Shown here in pieces: positions 21,188-30,596 of a stretch of DNA of 64,000 nt. Both the position numbers and the translations under genes were made by a program. The notes under the pieces are model-generated. The model was not told where the DNA came from. It saw nothing but the letters and a program-made list of their open reading frames with translations, and did no database searches. How positions within the stretch are numbered: the stretch's first letter is position 1; every line of letters starts with the position of its first letter. Source of the DNA: Torymus aiolomorphi (taxonomy: Eukaryota; Arthropoda; Insecta; Hymenoptera; Torymidae); contig CM070875.1 in NCBI GenBank assembly GCA_036365515.1, positions 91,832,628 to 91,896,627 of the forward strand, read 5' to 3'.

Positions 21188-22087
21188 GGCTCTCTTTGTT
21201 TCCTTCGCTGCATGTCTTCATGTTTGGCCTTCGGCAGAACCGCCTCGATCTTCAGCTCGACCTGCTTCTGCTCGGGCTCGGACATCTGATCTTGATCCTT
21301 CGCTCTTTGGTTTTCACGGCGGCCTCTGCTCTTACTGCGCGCATCTCGGTTACGCTCCTTCTTTCCACTTTTCTGCTTGTTCGTCGCTTCCACCTTCTTC
21401 TCTCTCGACGATCTTTGTTTAGGTTCGTCCTCCGTCTGCGTGGCTGCTACTGGAGCTACCTGGCTGGAGCTGGAGAACTCTTCTACTGCTTTCTCTGCTG
21501 AGGTCTGCGCGACTGGAGCTATCCTCACATGCCTTTGCTGTTTTGGAGGAATATAGGCTGAAGCAGGGAAGGCTGAATCCGAAATCGGAGGCGGCGGCTT
21601 GTACGCTTTCTCTTGAGCTCTGCGTAACTCCTCTCTCTTGCCTAACCTCTGCAACTCCGGAAAATTTTCAAAATTTTTCCTCTCAATGCGCAGTCTATAC
21701 GAAGGATGCAGCTTCTGGTAGACACGATCCAGCTGCTCTCCTAACGTAAGCGGCGGCTTCAGCTGATCCAGCAGGTCGCGCACCTTCAACAAATAAGTCG
21801 AGATCTCCTCACTAGGTCCTTGGGTCCGCACTTCCAGTTCCTTCCGTAGTCGTTCCTGTACGTCTTCAAAACTGTACTGTAGGCAGAAAGCATCTACGAA
21901 ATCCTCGTAAGTTTTCCAAAATTGATACTCTCTTCGAAACCACTGCCATGACTCATCGTCGAGAGCCGATGGCATAGCTTTGACGATTTCATCGAGAGTC
22001 AATTTATAATTCTCTTTACAGTTTGTTAAGTCCGTAATAAAACTTTCGGGGTCTCGTTTCCTATCCCCTTTAAACGAAATATGCCAC
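21049..22087 (-). pseudogene. Gypsy gag, 3' part: capsid-like domain and CCHC zinc knuckle
   Basis: The open frame covers 22087-21049 (first Met 22002). A retrotransposon Gag capsid-like region contains WQWFRREYQFWKTYEDFVDAF and EEISTYLLKVRDLLDQLKP. A basic, Lys/Glu/Arg-rich linker follows, then CFRCGQTGHWRREC and a second Cys cluster (CQNCGRPNTTARKCTRC) near the C-terminus, the nucleocapsid-type RNA-binding module. It overlaps pol. It lies in a different register from the upstream gag frame that ends at 22088, so gag is either broken by one frameshift or expressed by frameshifting. Confidence 0.88.
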
Positions 22088-23593
22088 TTAGCGAGAAGTG
22101 CGTTTCTCCTTATTCAACGACGAACGCTCGAAGAGCGATGCATCCTGACTCATCCCAGGAGCAGAGACATCCCATCTCCCCGGGTGAGGCTGAAAGCTAG
22201 GAGCAGCAGGCATCCGCTCCGGTGGAAATCCCATAGCAGCTGGAGGAGGACTAATCGTGGAAAACTGCGAATTCAAATGTGGAAAATTTCCTAAGTACTG
22301 CGGATGCGATTGAATATACGGAAACGAATGCTGCACAGACATCATCGGTTGTGAAAACGAACGAGGCGGATAATAATACGACGTCGGCGGTAGCTGATTC
22401 GTATACGGATGCATCTGCTCGGCTCGCGCTCCATAAGTGTTCGCCTGTGAAGCTCCAGCTGTAACGAAATTTGGAGCAACTGGCACTGACGACATGAGCG
22501 GCGGCTCATGATGGCATGACGCTCCCGGCGGCATCGCACAGTGAGAGTATACTGTAGCTCCTGCTCCCCTCTCTGCGTGTCCCATCCGCTGCGATGAGAA
22601 TCCGCCCGAAAAATCGAAACGATCTGCCCTATTATTACCCTGAGTTGGCAAATTACCATTTCCTACCATACCAACATCTCCTAGCGGATCAAACTGCGAC
22701 GTTGACAACGGAATTCTATTTTGTACTTCGCTGCAGTCTCTCCTCTGGTACCCTGACGTCGGAGCACAACTAGTCGGCTGTCGCGAAAAAGCTGGAAAAG
22801 GCAAAGACGAAGTTCGCTCGAATAATGTGCTGGGCCCCATGGTCGCCTCTCCTGTAGTCGTCTCTGGAATTTCGATGCCCGTCGCATTCGCTCCGTCCGT
22901 CAACTCCATGGTGTTGTCGATGAAAGTACTGTTCTCGTGAGGCGGACGAGGACTGAGATTATATCTCGTCGATTGCGCGCGTGGGTTGTGCCTATATTCG
23001 ATAGGTGCGGCAGGCGCGGCGGTGCTAACCTGCCTACGTACCCCAGAGCATTTCGACGCTGGAGCTACATGACTGTCAGCTCTAGCTTCCTCACTGGCTA
23101 CGCGCGGATCACTAACCTCGATCTGCAACTGGGATCTAAAGGTTTGCGACGGTACTTCCATAGAAATAGGATCGCAAAACCTGCCCATAGTTTGGCCTGT
23201 AGAGAGCGGCTCCGAATTATGCACTGATGTAACCACTTCTGCTGGCTGCGAAACCCTACTAGCAGCGAAATTGGCAACAGAATGCCTACTCAACGACGAC
23301 GATGGACTAGGTGTCGATGGCGGCTCTGCTGTCGGCTCGTCTCTCACCGGATCCCATGGTGCTGCCTCGTGCCCAAAATGGCGTCGCATCTCATGCCGCT
23401 CTAGACAATTGCGCACGATCATTGCGTCTGAGCGAACATTCAGCCCGAAACGAATAGCAGCAGTGAAGACGTCTCCGTCCGTCAACCCATTAATTGTTCG
23501 CTTTAATGCTTGAGCTGCCGCTAGCGGGTCGACGCACATCAAATCACTTTCGTCAACGCCGAGCGAAACCCAGCTCCAATCGTGTTTTTCCAT
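22088..23593 (-). CDS. Gypsy gag, 5' part: 501-aa Pro/Ser-rich N-terminal region
   Basis: Open frame from Met 23593 (MEKHDWSWVSLGVDESDL) to 22088. The first ~80 residues look folded (LAAAQALKRTINGLTDGDVF). The remainder is Ser/Pro/Gln-rich, with short-range repetition (SQPMMSVQHSFPYIQSHPQY) and no recognised domain. It ends one codon before the capsid-like frame begins in another register. A long disordered N-terminal Gag region is seen in some insect Gypsy lineages. Role inferred from position: membrane or RNA association of the Gag precursor. Confidence 0.7.
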   Translation of the reverse strand: MEKHDWSWVSLGVDESDLMCVDPLAAAQALKRTINGLTDGDVFTAAIRFGLNVRSDAMIVRNCLERHEMRRHFGHEAAPWDPVRDEPTAEPPSTPSPSSSLSRHSVANFAASRVSQPAEVVTSVHNSEPLSTGQTMGRFCDPISMEVPSQTFRSQLQIEVSDPRVASEEARADSHVAPASKCSGVRRQVSTAAPAAPIEYRHNPRAQSTRYNLSPRPPHENSTFIDNTMELTDGANATGIEIPETTTGEATMGPSTLFERTSSLPFPAFSRQPTSCAPTSGYQRRDCSEVQNRIPLSTSQFDPLGDVGMVGNGNLPTQGNNRADRFDFSGGFSSQRMGHAERGAGATVYSHCAMPPGASCHHEPPLMSSVPVAPNFVTAGASQANTYGARAEQMHPYTNQLPPTSYYYPPRSFSQPMMSVQHSFPYIQSHPQYLGNFPHLNSQFSTISPPPAAMGFPPERMPAAPSFQPHPGRWDVSAPGMSQDASLFERSSLNKEKRTSR

Positions 23594-24462
23594 CTTCCTC
23601 TCTCAGTTAGTCTCGGTCACTTAGCTCCCCGATTCCCTTTTCAAATACTACGTATTAATTTCTTTTAGATTTAATTTGCTAAAAAAATGGTTTAAAAAAA
23701 AACCCGATCTTCAAAATTACTCAAAAGCAAAAATACTAATTCCACTCTATCTAATTACTAATGTGCAAGGGAAAAGCCAAATCAAGCAAAAAAAATAAAA
23801 AAAAGGAAATCAAGCCAAGCAACCGAGTCAACGTGGAAAGTAAGCGCGACAATTACGCACTAATTCCTCGCAATCTACGTTAAACCCACTCCCGACTACA
23901 AAATTCCCTTTCTCCGTTCCACTAAAAGTCTTTGACGAAGGCGTGGGAATTTATAAGGAGTTGCGGAAAGGAAAGTAAGCGAGAGTAAAAATCTCAAATG
24001 AATTTTTTAAAATGGTAAATTTCTCAACCTAATAAAAACCGTAAACCCGAAAATGATTCTGCCGTGCATACGTGTTCGGAGAGTTACTCGCAACCTTAAA
24101 ATCTCCCCGAGCACGTTGCAAAACTTCTTCAAGTGCCGCGTGGCTAAAGCTGTAGCAAGAGGTGGTTTTTCGAGTACTTCATCAACTCTTCTCGAAAAAT
24201 CACACGCAAATCGCAATAAATGGCCATAAAATTAAAATGCAAATGTGTTCTAGATACTCAATATTTAAAGATCAACTCAGTATTAAATTTCGAAACGTCT
24301 GGCTAAATTCAAAAATTTACGGCGTCTATAAACGCTTACACGCGAAATCTCCAAAATGGCTGCCAGAACGCTTCCTCCCTCACGGTTCCCCGTTGTGTGT
24401 GCGCGCCGCAATGGCGAAATCACGACGCGGATCCCTTAACTTTGCCACGGCCTTTACCGTGG
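23594..24462 (-). other. Gypsy leader between primer site and gag
   Basis: About 870 bp, AT-rich, no supported ORF. Its position corresponds to the transcribed leader, which normally carries packaging signals. Confidence 0.6.
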
Positions 24463-24481
24463 CCCCACGTTGGCTGCGCCA
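24463..24481 (-). promoter_or_regulatory. Primer binding site, tRNA-Lys-like
   Basis: Minus-strand TGGCGCAGCCAACGTGGGG starts 2 nt after the 5' LTR. It equals the complement of the tRNA-Lys 3' end except for an extra AG after TGGCGC. Confidence 0.65.
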
Positions 24482-24483
24482 CT

Positions 24484-25463
24484 TGTCACACTCTGCTGGG
24501 GATCAAGGCAGAGGTGCGCGGGTAATTACCAAACACAGAAAATAGCCGGGTAAAAGAAATAAGTAATTTTATTACGTACTAAGTCCCGACGTTCTACAAT
24601 GATATGGGCGCCAGGTGCACGCGTCACTTGCACCGCTCCTAAGCCTTCGCCGGCTAGCTCCGCCGGGAGCTAAAAATTCTAATCTAACCTACAGCTACAG
24701 CATGAGCTGCAGCTGGCGTGAGTTCGCAGTCTCTCGCGACTCCCGACTCGGACGCGCACACACACTACGCGAGGAACAACAGGGACAGGAAACAAAAGGG
24801 GGGGGCAAACCTCGGCCAGAAGTTACTGGTGCGGGCTTCTCTCGCTCTCTCGTTCTCTCTCTCTTTCGCCTTGACGATGCCTCTCTGGAGGCTCTCTCCC
24901 GTCGGTGGCGAGGGGTCAGCAAGCTGCACAGCACGCGCGAAATCCTCGTCCGCGGGAAGACTCGTGAGCACGCGGCACGACAGTAGGCAACGGAATGAAT
25001 TAAGATGCCGGCCGGTGCTCTCCCGCTGCTCTCCTCCGCGGTGGCGCGGTTCGCCGATCGGCCGTCTTCTTTACCGCGGCGCTGGCGAGCAGTCAGCTAT
25101 TATGGCTGCCGATGCTCGTCACGCGCAGCGTCGGCCGAGGCATACCCCTCCGCTGGTTCTCTTCACCTCTCTCTCTCTGCTGGTCTCGTCTCCCTGTCAG
25201 CCGCATGGGAGAGACAGGCTCGCTAATGTCCGGCTACAGCTTGTTCCTGCTTTAGCTGCTGCTGGTCGGTTTTCCTGTCCGAGCGGTTGAGAGGGAAACG
25301 TTGGGGAAGGTGCGCGCCAGGACACGGGTATTGGGAGAGACAGTGTGCGCGTAAGAGTGTGTGTGCATGCGTGTGCACGTTCTCGCGCGTCAGTCTTTCG
25401 CCTTTTTCAACCGCCACGCTCCCATTGCGTCGTTTTCAGTAACAGGCGATTTGCCGTGTTACA
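24484..25463 (-). repeat. 5' LTR of the Gypsy element
   Basis: 980 bp. Differs from the 3' LTR by about 16 substitutions and 2 single-base indels in a homopolymer (hand count). Confidence 0.95.
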
Positions 25464-25764
25464 AGGTAGGCCGCCTAAAGACAACGTTTGGAGGTGATGG
25501 TAGGGCGACTCTCGCCCGACGTGGTGATTGAATGCATGCTTTCAGGGAAAGACCGATGGGACGCGATAAATACCTTCATCGAAGCGGTACTGCTCACGAA
25601 AAAACGAGGCGGATGCTTAATAGATTAGATAGGACATCGTAGAAAGAAAGAACGTAGGAAGGACGGATGACGTCTTCGAGGGCGGTAGGGCTGCGGCCCG
25701 ACCTGAAATAATGCGAAAGCGGTTCCGGGTCGAGGCTGCCGTAGGGATAGGTTTTGGGTGTTTA

Positions 25765-25781
25765 GGGGGTAGAAATCCCTC
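25765..25781 (+). promoter_or_regulatory. Conserved 3'-UTR hairpin 1 (L3 copy)
   Basis: GGGGG-TAGAAAT-CCCTC, 5-bp stem with one G-U pair. Same position relative to the element end as in L5, L4 and L2. Confidence 0.55.
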
Positions 25782-25785
25782 ACAC

Positions 25786-25806
25786 CACGGAGTCCGCTAC
25801 TCCGTG
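25786..25806 (+). promoter_or_regulatory. Conserved 3'-UTR hairpin 2 (L3 copy)
   Basis: CACGGAGT-CCGCT-ACTCCGTG: a perfect 8-bp stem with a 5-nt loop. The L5 copy (29965-29985) keeps all 8 pairs despite several substitutions. Confidence 0.6.
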
Positions 25807-25881
25807 ATGGTCTTAGTGGGCCTCCCTTCTTGTTCTACCTTCAAAGCAAGGACGAGCGCCCCAGAAGATTCACCTAGTACC

Positions 25882-25943
25882 TCAGAAAAAAAAAAAATAA
25901 TAATAATAATAATAGTATGAATAATAATAATAATAATATTAAT

Positions 25944-25984
<41 letters not shown>

Positions 25985-25992
25985 TAATAATA
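25882..25992. repeat. (TAA)n microsatellite at the L3 3' end
   Basis: A-run then TAA repeats. It continues at 27215 after the solo LTR. Confidence 0.92.
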
Positions 25993-27214
25993 TGTAACGG
26001 GCTAAAAGCTGTCCTCGGTGCGCTATATCTCAACGCGGGCTTGCCGATGAACGACGCAGCAATTGACAGGCGCGAGCACTTACTCGTTCCAACCCTCGAC
26101 GATTAGCGGCCCGTCAGCTCCGTGCTGTTACTCGCCGTCGGCTGCTTTCAGCAGCAGCCGCGCCTTTTCGCTCCGTAACTACGGGCGACTTCGTCGTCGC
26201 GCTCTTTCTCGAGCGTGCTGCCCCAGCTGCTCAGTTATCACGCGAGTACTATGTACTCGTGACCGCTGAGGCCGGCGGTATTCTTCACCGTGCCACCGAA
26301 TAGGGAAATGAAAGTAGGATGCGTGAAATAATACGCGAACAAGTAAAAGCAACGAATTATCTTTATTTTCCCTGGAAGCTGTTCACTATTTACACGCGCT
26401 GCGCGTACTCTGGGTACGCGCCGATTCGGGTGGTGCGCCCGCGCACACGAAGTACGTGTGTGCGCGGTCGTACACACGTACGCGCAAAAGCGGCTCGCGC
26501 CGACGTAAGCCGATCGACGCGCGCGATCGACTCTCGCGCGCGCGGGTCTCACTCCCCGGACGCTCGTCGTCCGCGGGGAGGGAGCACGCGCGCGCCTGGC
26601 CAGGACTTACCTCGCTCTATCGGCGACGATGCAGGCGGACAGGCCGTGCGGCGTCGGTCGCCGTGCGCCGCTGCGACTCTCTCTTTCGCTACTGCACCAG
26701 TGGCTCGCCTTTCTCTCTGTCTCTCTGTCTCTCTCTCGCTCCTGCGAGTATGCTCGGCCGCGATGCTCCCTCTCACTCGCTCCCATGAGTGAGCTGGGCC
26801 GCGCTTCTCTCTCTCTCTCCAAGTCTTCGCGTACGGGAATCGAACAGCTGCCTAAGCTACGGCAGGAGCGATACTGCCACGCTCTGTCTATCGCTCTCCT
26901 TCCCCCTCGCGCAAGGTTGTCGCGAGTTCTCATTTCGGGGCTCATTGTGTGTCGTAGTTGCGTTCGGTACTTTTCGCACAGCTACACGTGCCAGCAACTA
27001 CACACACACACGCGCTAGCCCCTGGAGAAATACGAGGGCAAGCCCGACTCTATTTGCGAATCCTCATGCCGCAATTGTCGGCCTTGCCTTCTCCAAGGCC
27101 GCGGTATGTTTATGTTTTCGGTCAACTATCTGTGTGTATACCGTGCGTCGGAGATCGGCTCGAACCGAGCTCCGTGTTCGCGCACATACACACACAGACG
27201 CGCCTGCCGTTACA
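25993..27214 (-). mobile_element. Solo LTR inserted in the (TAA)n tract
   Basis: 1222 bp starting TGTAACGG and ending CCGTTACA (inverted termini, TG...CA), flanked by a 4-bp duplication AATA (25989-25992 and 27215-27218). No internal domain or second LTR is present, so it looks like the product of LTR-LTR recombination. An AATAAA on the minus strand at 26362-26367 and ends similar to the nearby Gypsy LTR suggest a minus-strand Gypsy-type element. GC-rich content produces several spurious ORFs. Confidence 0.75.
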
Positions 27215-27414
<200 letters not shown>

Positions 27415-27415
<1 letters not shown>

Positions 27416-29800
27416 GTGACCGACAAAGCACAGAACAGAACAGGGACCGCCCAAACTCCCGCGGGATGGAACATGAAAAAACTAGACGTTGACAAACTGA
27501 CGGCACAGCTGGGCAGTGAACCGGACCCGACAACGGCGATCCCTCGCGGCATCGGTGGTAGGGAAAAGGCTGAAAAGCTAACAGAGGAAACGTCGGGGCT
27601 CTTGAGACGGCTCTGTGACGCCTCTATGCCAAGAAAACGGACGAGACGTGACAAAGAACCGGTGTACTGGTGGACCGAAGATATCGCGCGCCTCCGACGC
27701 GAATGCCTACGGCTCCGACGGAGGGCCCAGCGCGCCCGCAACAAAGCGGACGCGATGGCCCACTCGGAGGAGTACCGGGTAGCGCGCAAAGAACTGAGGC
27801 GCGCTATCAATGACAGTAAAAAGGAAAGTTGGACCAAACTGATTAACGAGGTGGACTCAGACCCTTGGGGAGCGGGTTACAAGATCGTCACCCGCAACCT
27901 GAGAGGCAACAATCCACCGGTAGTCAGGGACGAAGAAACGATGGACAGAATCATTGACGGACTCTTCCCTACACACTTTGAACAAGGGTGGGGGGGCGAC
28001 GATACTAGCGGCGACGAGGTGCATGAGTTCACCCGGGGTGAGCTCAGTTTGGCTCTTGCGCAGCTCCCGGCGGGGAAGGCACCAGGTCCGGACGGTATTC
28101 CAGCGGAAATCCTCGGGATTGTTGCAAAACGACGCCCGGGGATACTCCTGAACCTATATAATACATGCCTGGCGGAGGGCGTGTTCAGCAAAGATTGGAA
28201 GACGGCGCGACTGATCCTCATTGACAAAGGAAAGGGTGGGGACCCGGACTCGCCGTCATCCTACAGACCGCTGAGCTTGCTGAATACACTTGGCAAGCTC
28301 TTCGAAATGCTCCTGAGACCGCGAATCCAACAGGCGGTTCGGGACGCTGGCGGCCTGAACGACAGACAGTACGGGTTCAGACAAGGACGATCGACGATAG
28401 GAGCGATCCAAAAAGTGATCGACTCCTTTGACAGAGCACAGACTAGACCCCACAAGAACAGGCCAATAGTGCTCATGGCAACACTCGACGTACGAAACGC
28501 TTTCAATTCGGTGAGGTGGACGGACATCGTGCGGGCATTCTCCGACGCTTTCCCGCTGCCCCCATACCTTCTCCGAATCCTCAAGGACTATCTACGAGAC
28601 CGTTACATCACGTACGGGACGCAGACTGGGGTTAAGAAAAGAAAAATGACGGCGGGAGTAGCGCAGGGCTCGATCCTTGGCCCCGATATTTGGAACGTAG
28701 GTTACGATGAGGTGTTGGATCTTCCGATGCCGCCAGGGGTCTATCTGGTCGGCTACGCAGACGATCTGGTCATCGTCATCACGACCAAGGATACACAACT
28801 GGCTCAGATGAGGCTGACCCAAGCCATGAGACGGGTGGACGAATGGATGCAAAGCCGGGGACTACAGCTGGCCATGCAAAAGACGGAGTTACTATACCTA
28901 ACTAGGAAACGGATAGACACGACGATACCCATGACGGTGGGGACGTCCGTTGTGCATCCTGGACGGTCCGCCAAATACCTGGGGGTGACCCTGGATACGA
29001 GGATGACCTTCTGGCCGCACATACGTGGCGTCGCTGAGAAAGCGGCATTAAAGACCGCCGCCCTCGCCCGCCTCATGGCAAATACGAAGGGACCGAGACC
29101 GAGCGTACGACGACTGCTTATGACAGTGACCAACTCGATGCTCCTTTATGGGGCCGAGATATGGGCGGACGCGACGCGAATAGAGAAGTACCGCAAAAAG
29201 ATCGCGGCGGTACAAAGACTGGGAGCGCTGCGAATCGCGTGCGCGTACCGCACCGTCGTAGAGGTGGCGGTACTAGTGATCGCAGGGGTTGTCCCAGTAG
29301 ACCTTCTCGCTCTCGAGCGGAAGAGGATCTACGAGTACAGCGAAGAACGGGGAAGAGCGAGGGCCTCCATAGACGCACGGACGACGACGCTGACATCCTG
29401 GCAAACGCGATGGACAGACAGCGACAAAGCCAAGTGGACGAGACGCCTCATAACGGACGTGCGACTCTGGCATAAGAGAGGAGCTTGGGAGGTGAATTTT
29501 TACCTGACCCAGTTCCTATCCGGACACGGATACTTCCGCCAGTATCTGCATCGGATGGGGAAGGTAACGACCCCGTCCTGCAGGTACTGCGGACATAATA
29601 GAGACGACGCGGAGCACACATTTTTCGTGTGCCCCCGCTGGATAGTCGCGAGACACAGACTACAGACGAAGACAGGTGACATCACACCGGAGAACGTCGT
29701 GACACTGATGCTGTCAAGCAAACAAAACTGGGACGACATAGCACGCTACGTGACTCACGTACTACAAGGCAAAAAGACTGACGGTTGCCTTGAAAACTGA
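27415..29800 (+). CDS. LINE L5 ORF2 fragment: reverse transcriptase, ~795 codons uninterrupted
   Basis: The frame starts at the truncation point, so there is no native start codon. It lacks the endonuclease core but retains everything after it. Motifs: CDASMPRKRTRR, YWWTEDIARLRR, GKAPGPDGIPAEIL, RQYGFRQGRSTIGAIQKV, LDVRNAFNSVRW, GVAQGSILGPDIWN, catalytic YADD (about 28755), KYLGVTLDTRMTF, IACAYRTV, and the C-terminal knuckle CRYCGHNRDDAEHTFFVC. All are standard for R1-clade ORF2. The computed frame extends upstream through poly-Asn to 26789, but that part reads (TAA)n and the solo LTR and is not part of the protein. No stop or frameshift is seen. Confidence 0.93.
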
Positions 29801-29943
29801 TACAGAAGACGAAAAACAGACAGACGAGACAAGATATATAAGATTGCCGTAGGGCATAGAAACGCCGACCGGTCCGAAGTAATGTGTATAACAGTTCCAG
29901 ACCGGATTCCGGTGAACGCCGCGGGGAAGGTTTTGGGTGTTTA

Positions 29944-29960
29944 GGGGGTAGAAATCCCTC
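29944..29960 (+). promoter_or_regulatory. Conserved 3'-UTR hairpin 1 (L5 copy)
   Basis: GGGGG-TAGAAAT-CCCTC, identical to the L3 and L4 copies; the L2 version has T-A in place of G-U. Confidence 0.55.
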
Positions 29961-29964
29961 ACAC

Positions 29965-29985
29965 CGCGGGGCCCGGCGCTTCGTG
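29965..29985 (+). promoter_or_regulatory. Conserved 3'-UTR hairpin 2 (L5 copy)
   Basis: CGCGGGGC-CCGGC-GCTTCGTG pairs over 8 bp with three G-U pairs. Relative to L3, the loop-closing T-A has become C-G (both bases changed), and other changes are A-T or G-C to G-U. Confidence 0.6.
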
Positions 29986-30086
29986 ATGGCCTTAGTGGGC
30001 CCCACTCCATGCTGTAAGCAAGGACGGCGGCCTCGGAAGATTCACCTAGTACCTCGGAAAAACAAAAAAAAAAAAAAAAAAAAAAA

Positions 30087-30200
<114 letters not shown>

Positions 30201-30210
30201 TTGTTTTTCC

Positions 30211-30596
30211 GAGGTACTAGGTGAATCTTCCGAGGCGCCCCTCCTTGCTTTGGAGGCGGAGCAAGAAGGGAGGCCCACTCAGACCATCAAAGAGTAGCGG
30301 GCTCCGTGGTGTGAGGGATTTCTACCCCCTAAACACCCAAAACCTATCCCTACGGGAGCCACAACCCGGAACCGCTTTCGCATTACTTCCGGTCGGGCCG
30401 CAGTCCTACCGCCCTCGGGGGTGTCATCCGTCCTTCCTACGTTCTTTCTTTCTACGATGCCCTATCTAATCTATTAAGAATCCGTCTCATTTTTTCGCGC
30501 GCAGTACCCCTTCGATAAAGGTATTTAACGCGTCCCATCGGTCTTTCCCTGAAAGCATACATTCGATCATCACGTCGGGCTAAAGTCGCCCTACTA
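30211..30596 (-). other. 3' UTR of LINE L4
   Basis: Inverse-orientation counterpart of the L3 3' UTR. Hairpin 1 is at 30313-30329 (minus). Hairpin 2 here has lost pairing at two positions, fitting decay of an old copy. Confidence 0.8.

Larger units (their letters stand above)
15286..25463 (-). mobile_element. Gypsy (Ty3-like) LTR retrotransposon, 10.18 kb, full length
   Basis: Two LTRs, 15286-16263 and 24484-25463, enclose gag and pol on the minus strand. LTR termini are TGTCAC...GTTACA (plus view) and the 4-bp target duplication is AGGT (15282-15285 and 25464-25467). A polypurine tract and a tRNA-Lys-like primer site are in the right places. Hand comparison gives about 16 substitutions and 2 indels between LTRs (about 1.7%), so insertion is recent. 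Yet gag and pol carry a frameshift, a tetranucleotide insertion and a nonsense codon, so this copy is not autonomous. It split LINE L3. Confidence 0.95.
25464..25881 (+). other. 3' UTR of LINE L3
   Basis: Continuation of L3 after the Gypsy insertion. It matches the 3' end of L4 throughout (30211-30600 on the other strand) and the last ~150 bp matches L5. It contains the hairpin pair described below and ends with GAAGATTCACCTAGTACCTC before the A-run. Confidence 0.85.
12843..25891 (+). mobile_element. R1-clade LINE L3, 5'-truncated, split by a Gypsy element
   Basis: Plus-strand R1-clade LINE in two parts, 12843-15285 (ORF2) and 25464-25891 (3' UTR and tail), separated by the LTR element at 15286-25463. 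The two ends rejoin exactly when compared with the uninterrupted relative L4: the AGGT at 15282-15285 is duplicated at 25464-25467. The 5' end is truncated within the endonuclease and abuts (TAA)n; the 3' A-run continues into (TAA)n. Closest relative in the window is L4 (minus strand). Confidence 0.88.
29801..30063 (+). other. 3' UTR of LINE L5
   Basis: Contains CCGAAGTAATGTG, GGTTTTGGGTGTTTAGGGGGTAG and the terminal GAAGATTCACCTAGTACCTCGGAAAAACAA, shared with L3 and L4. Confidence 0.85.
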
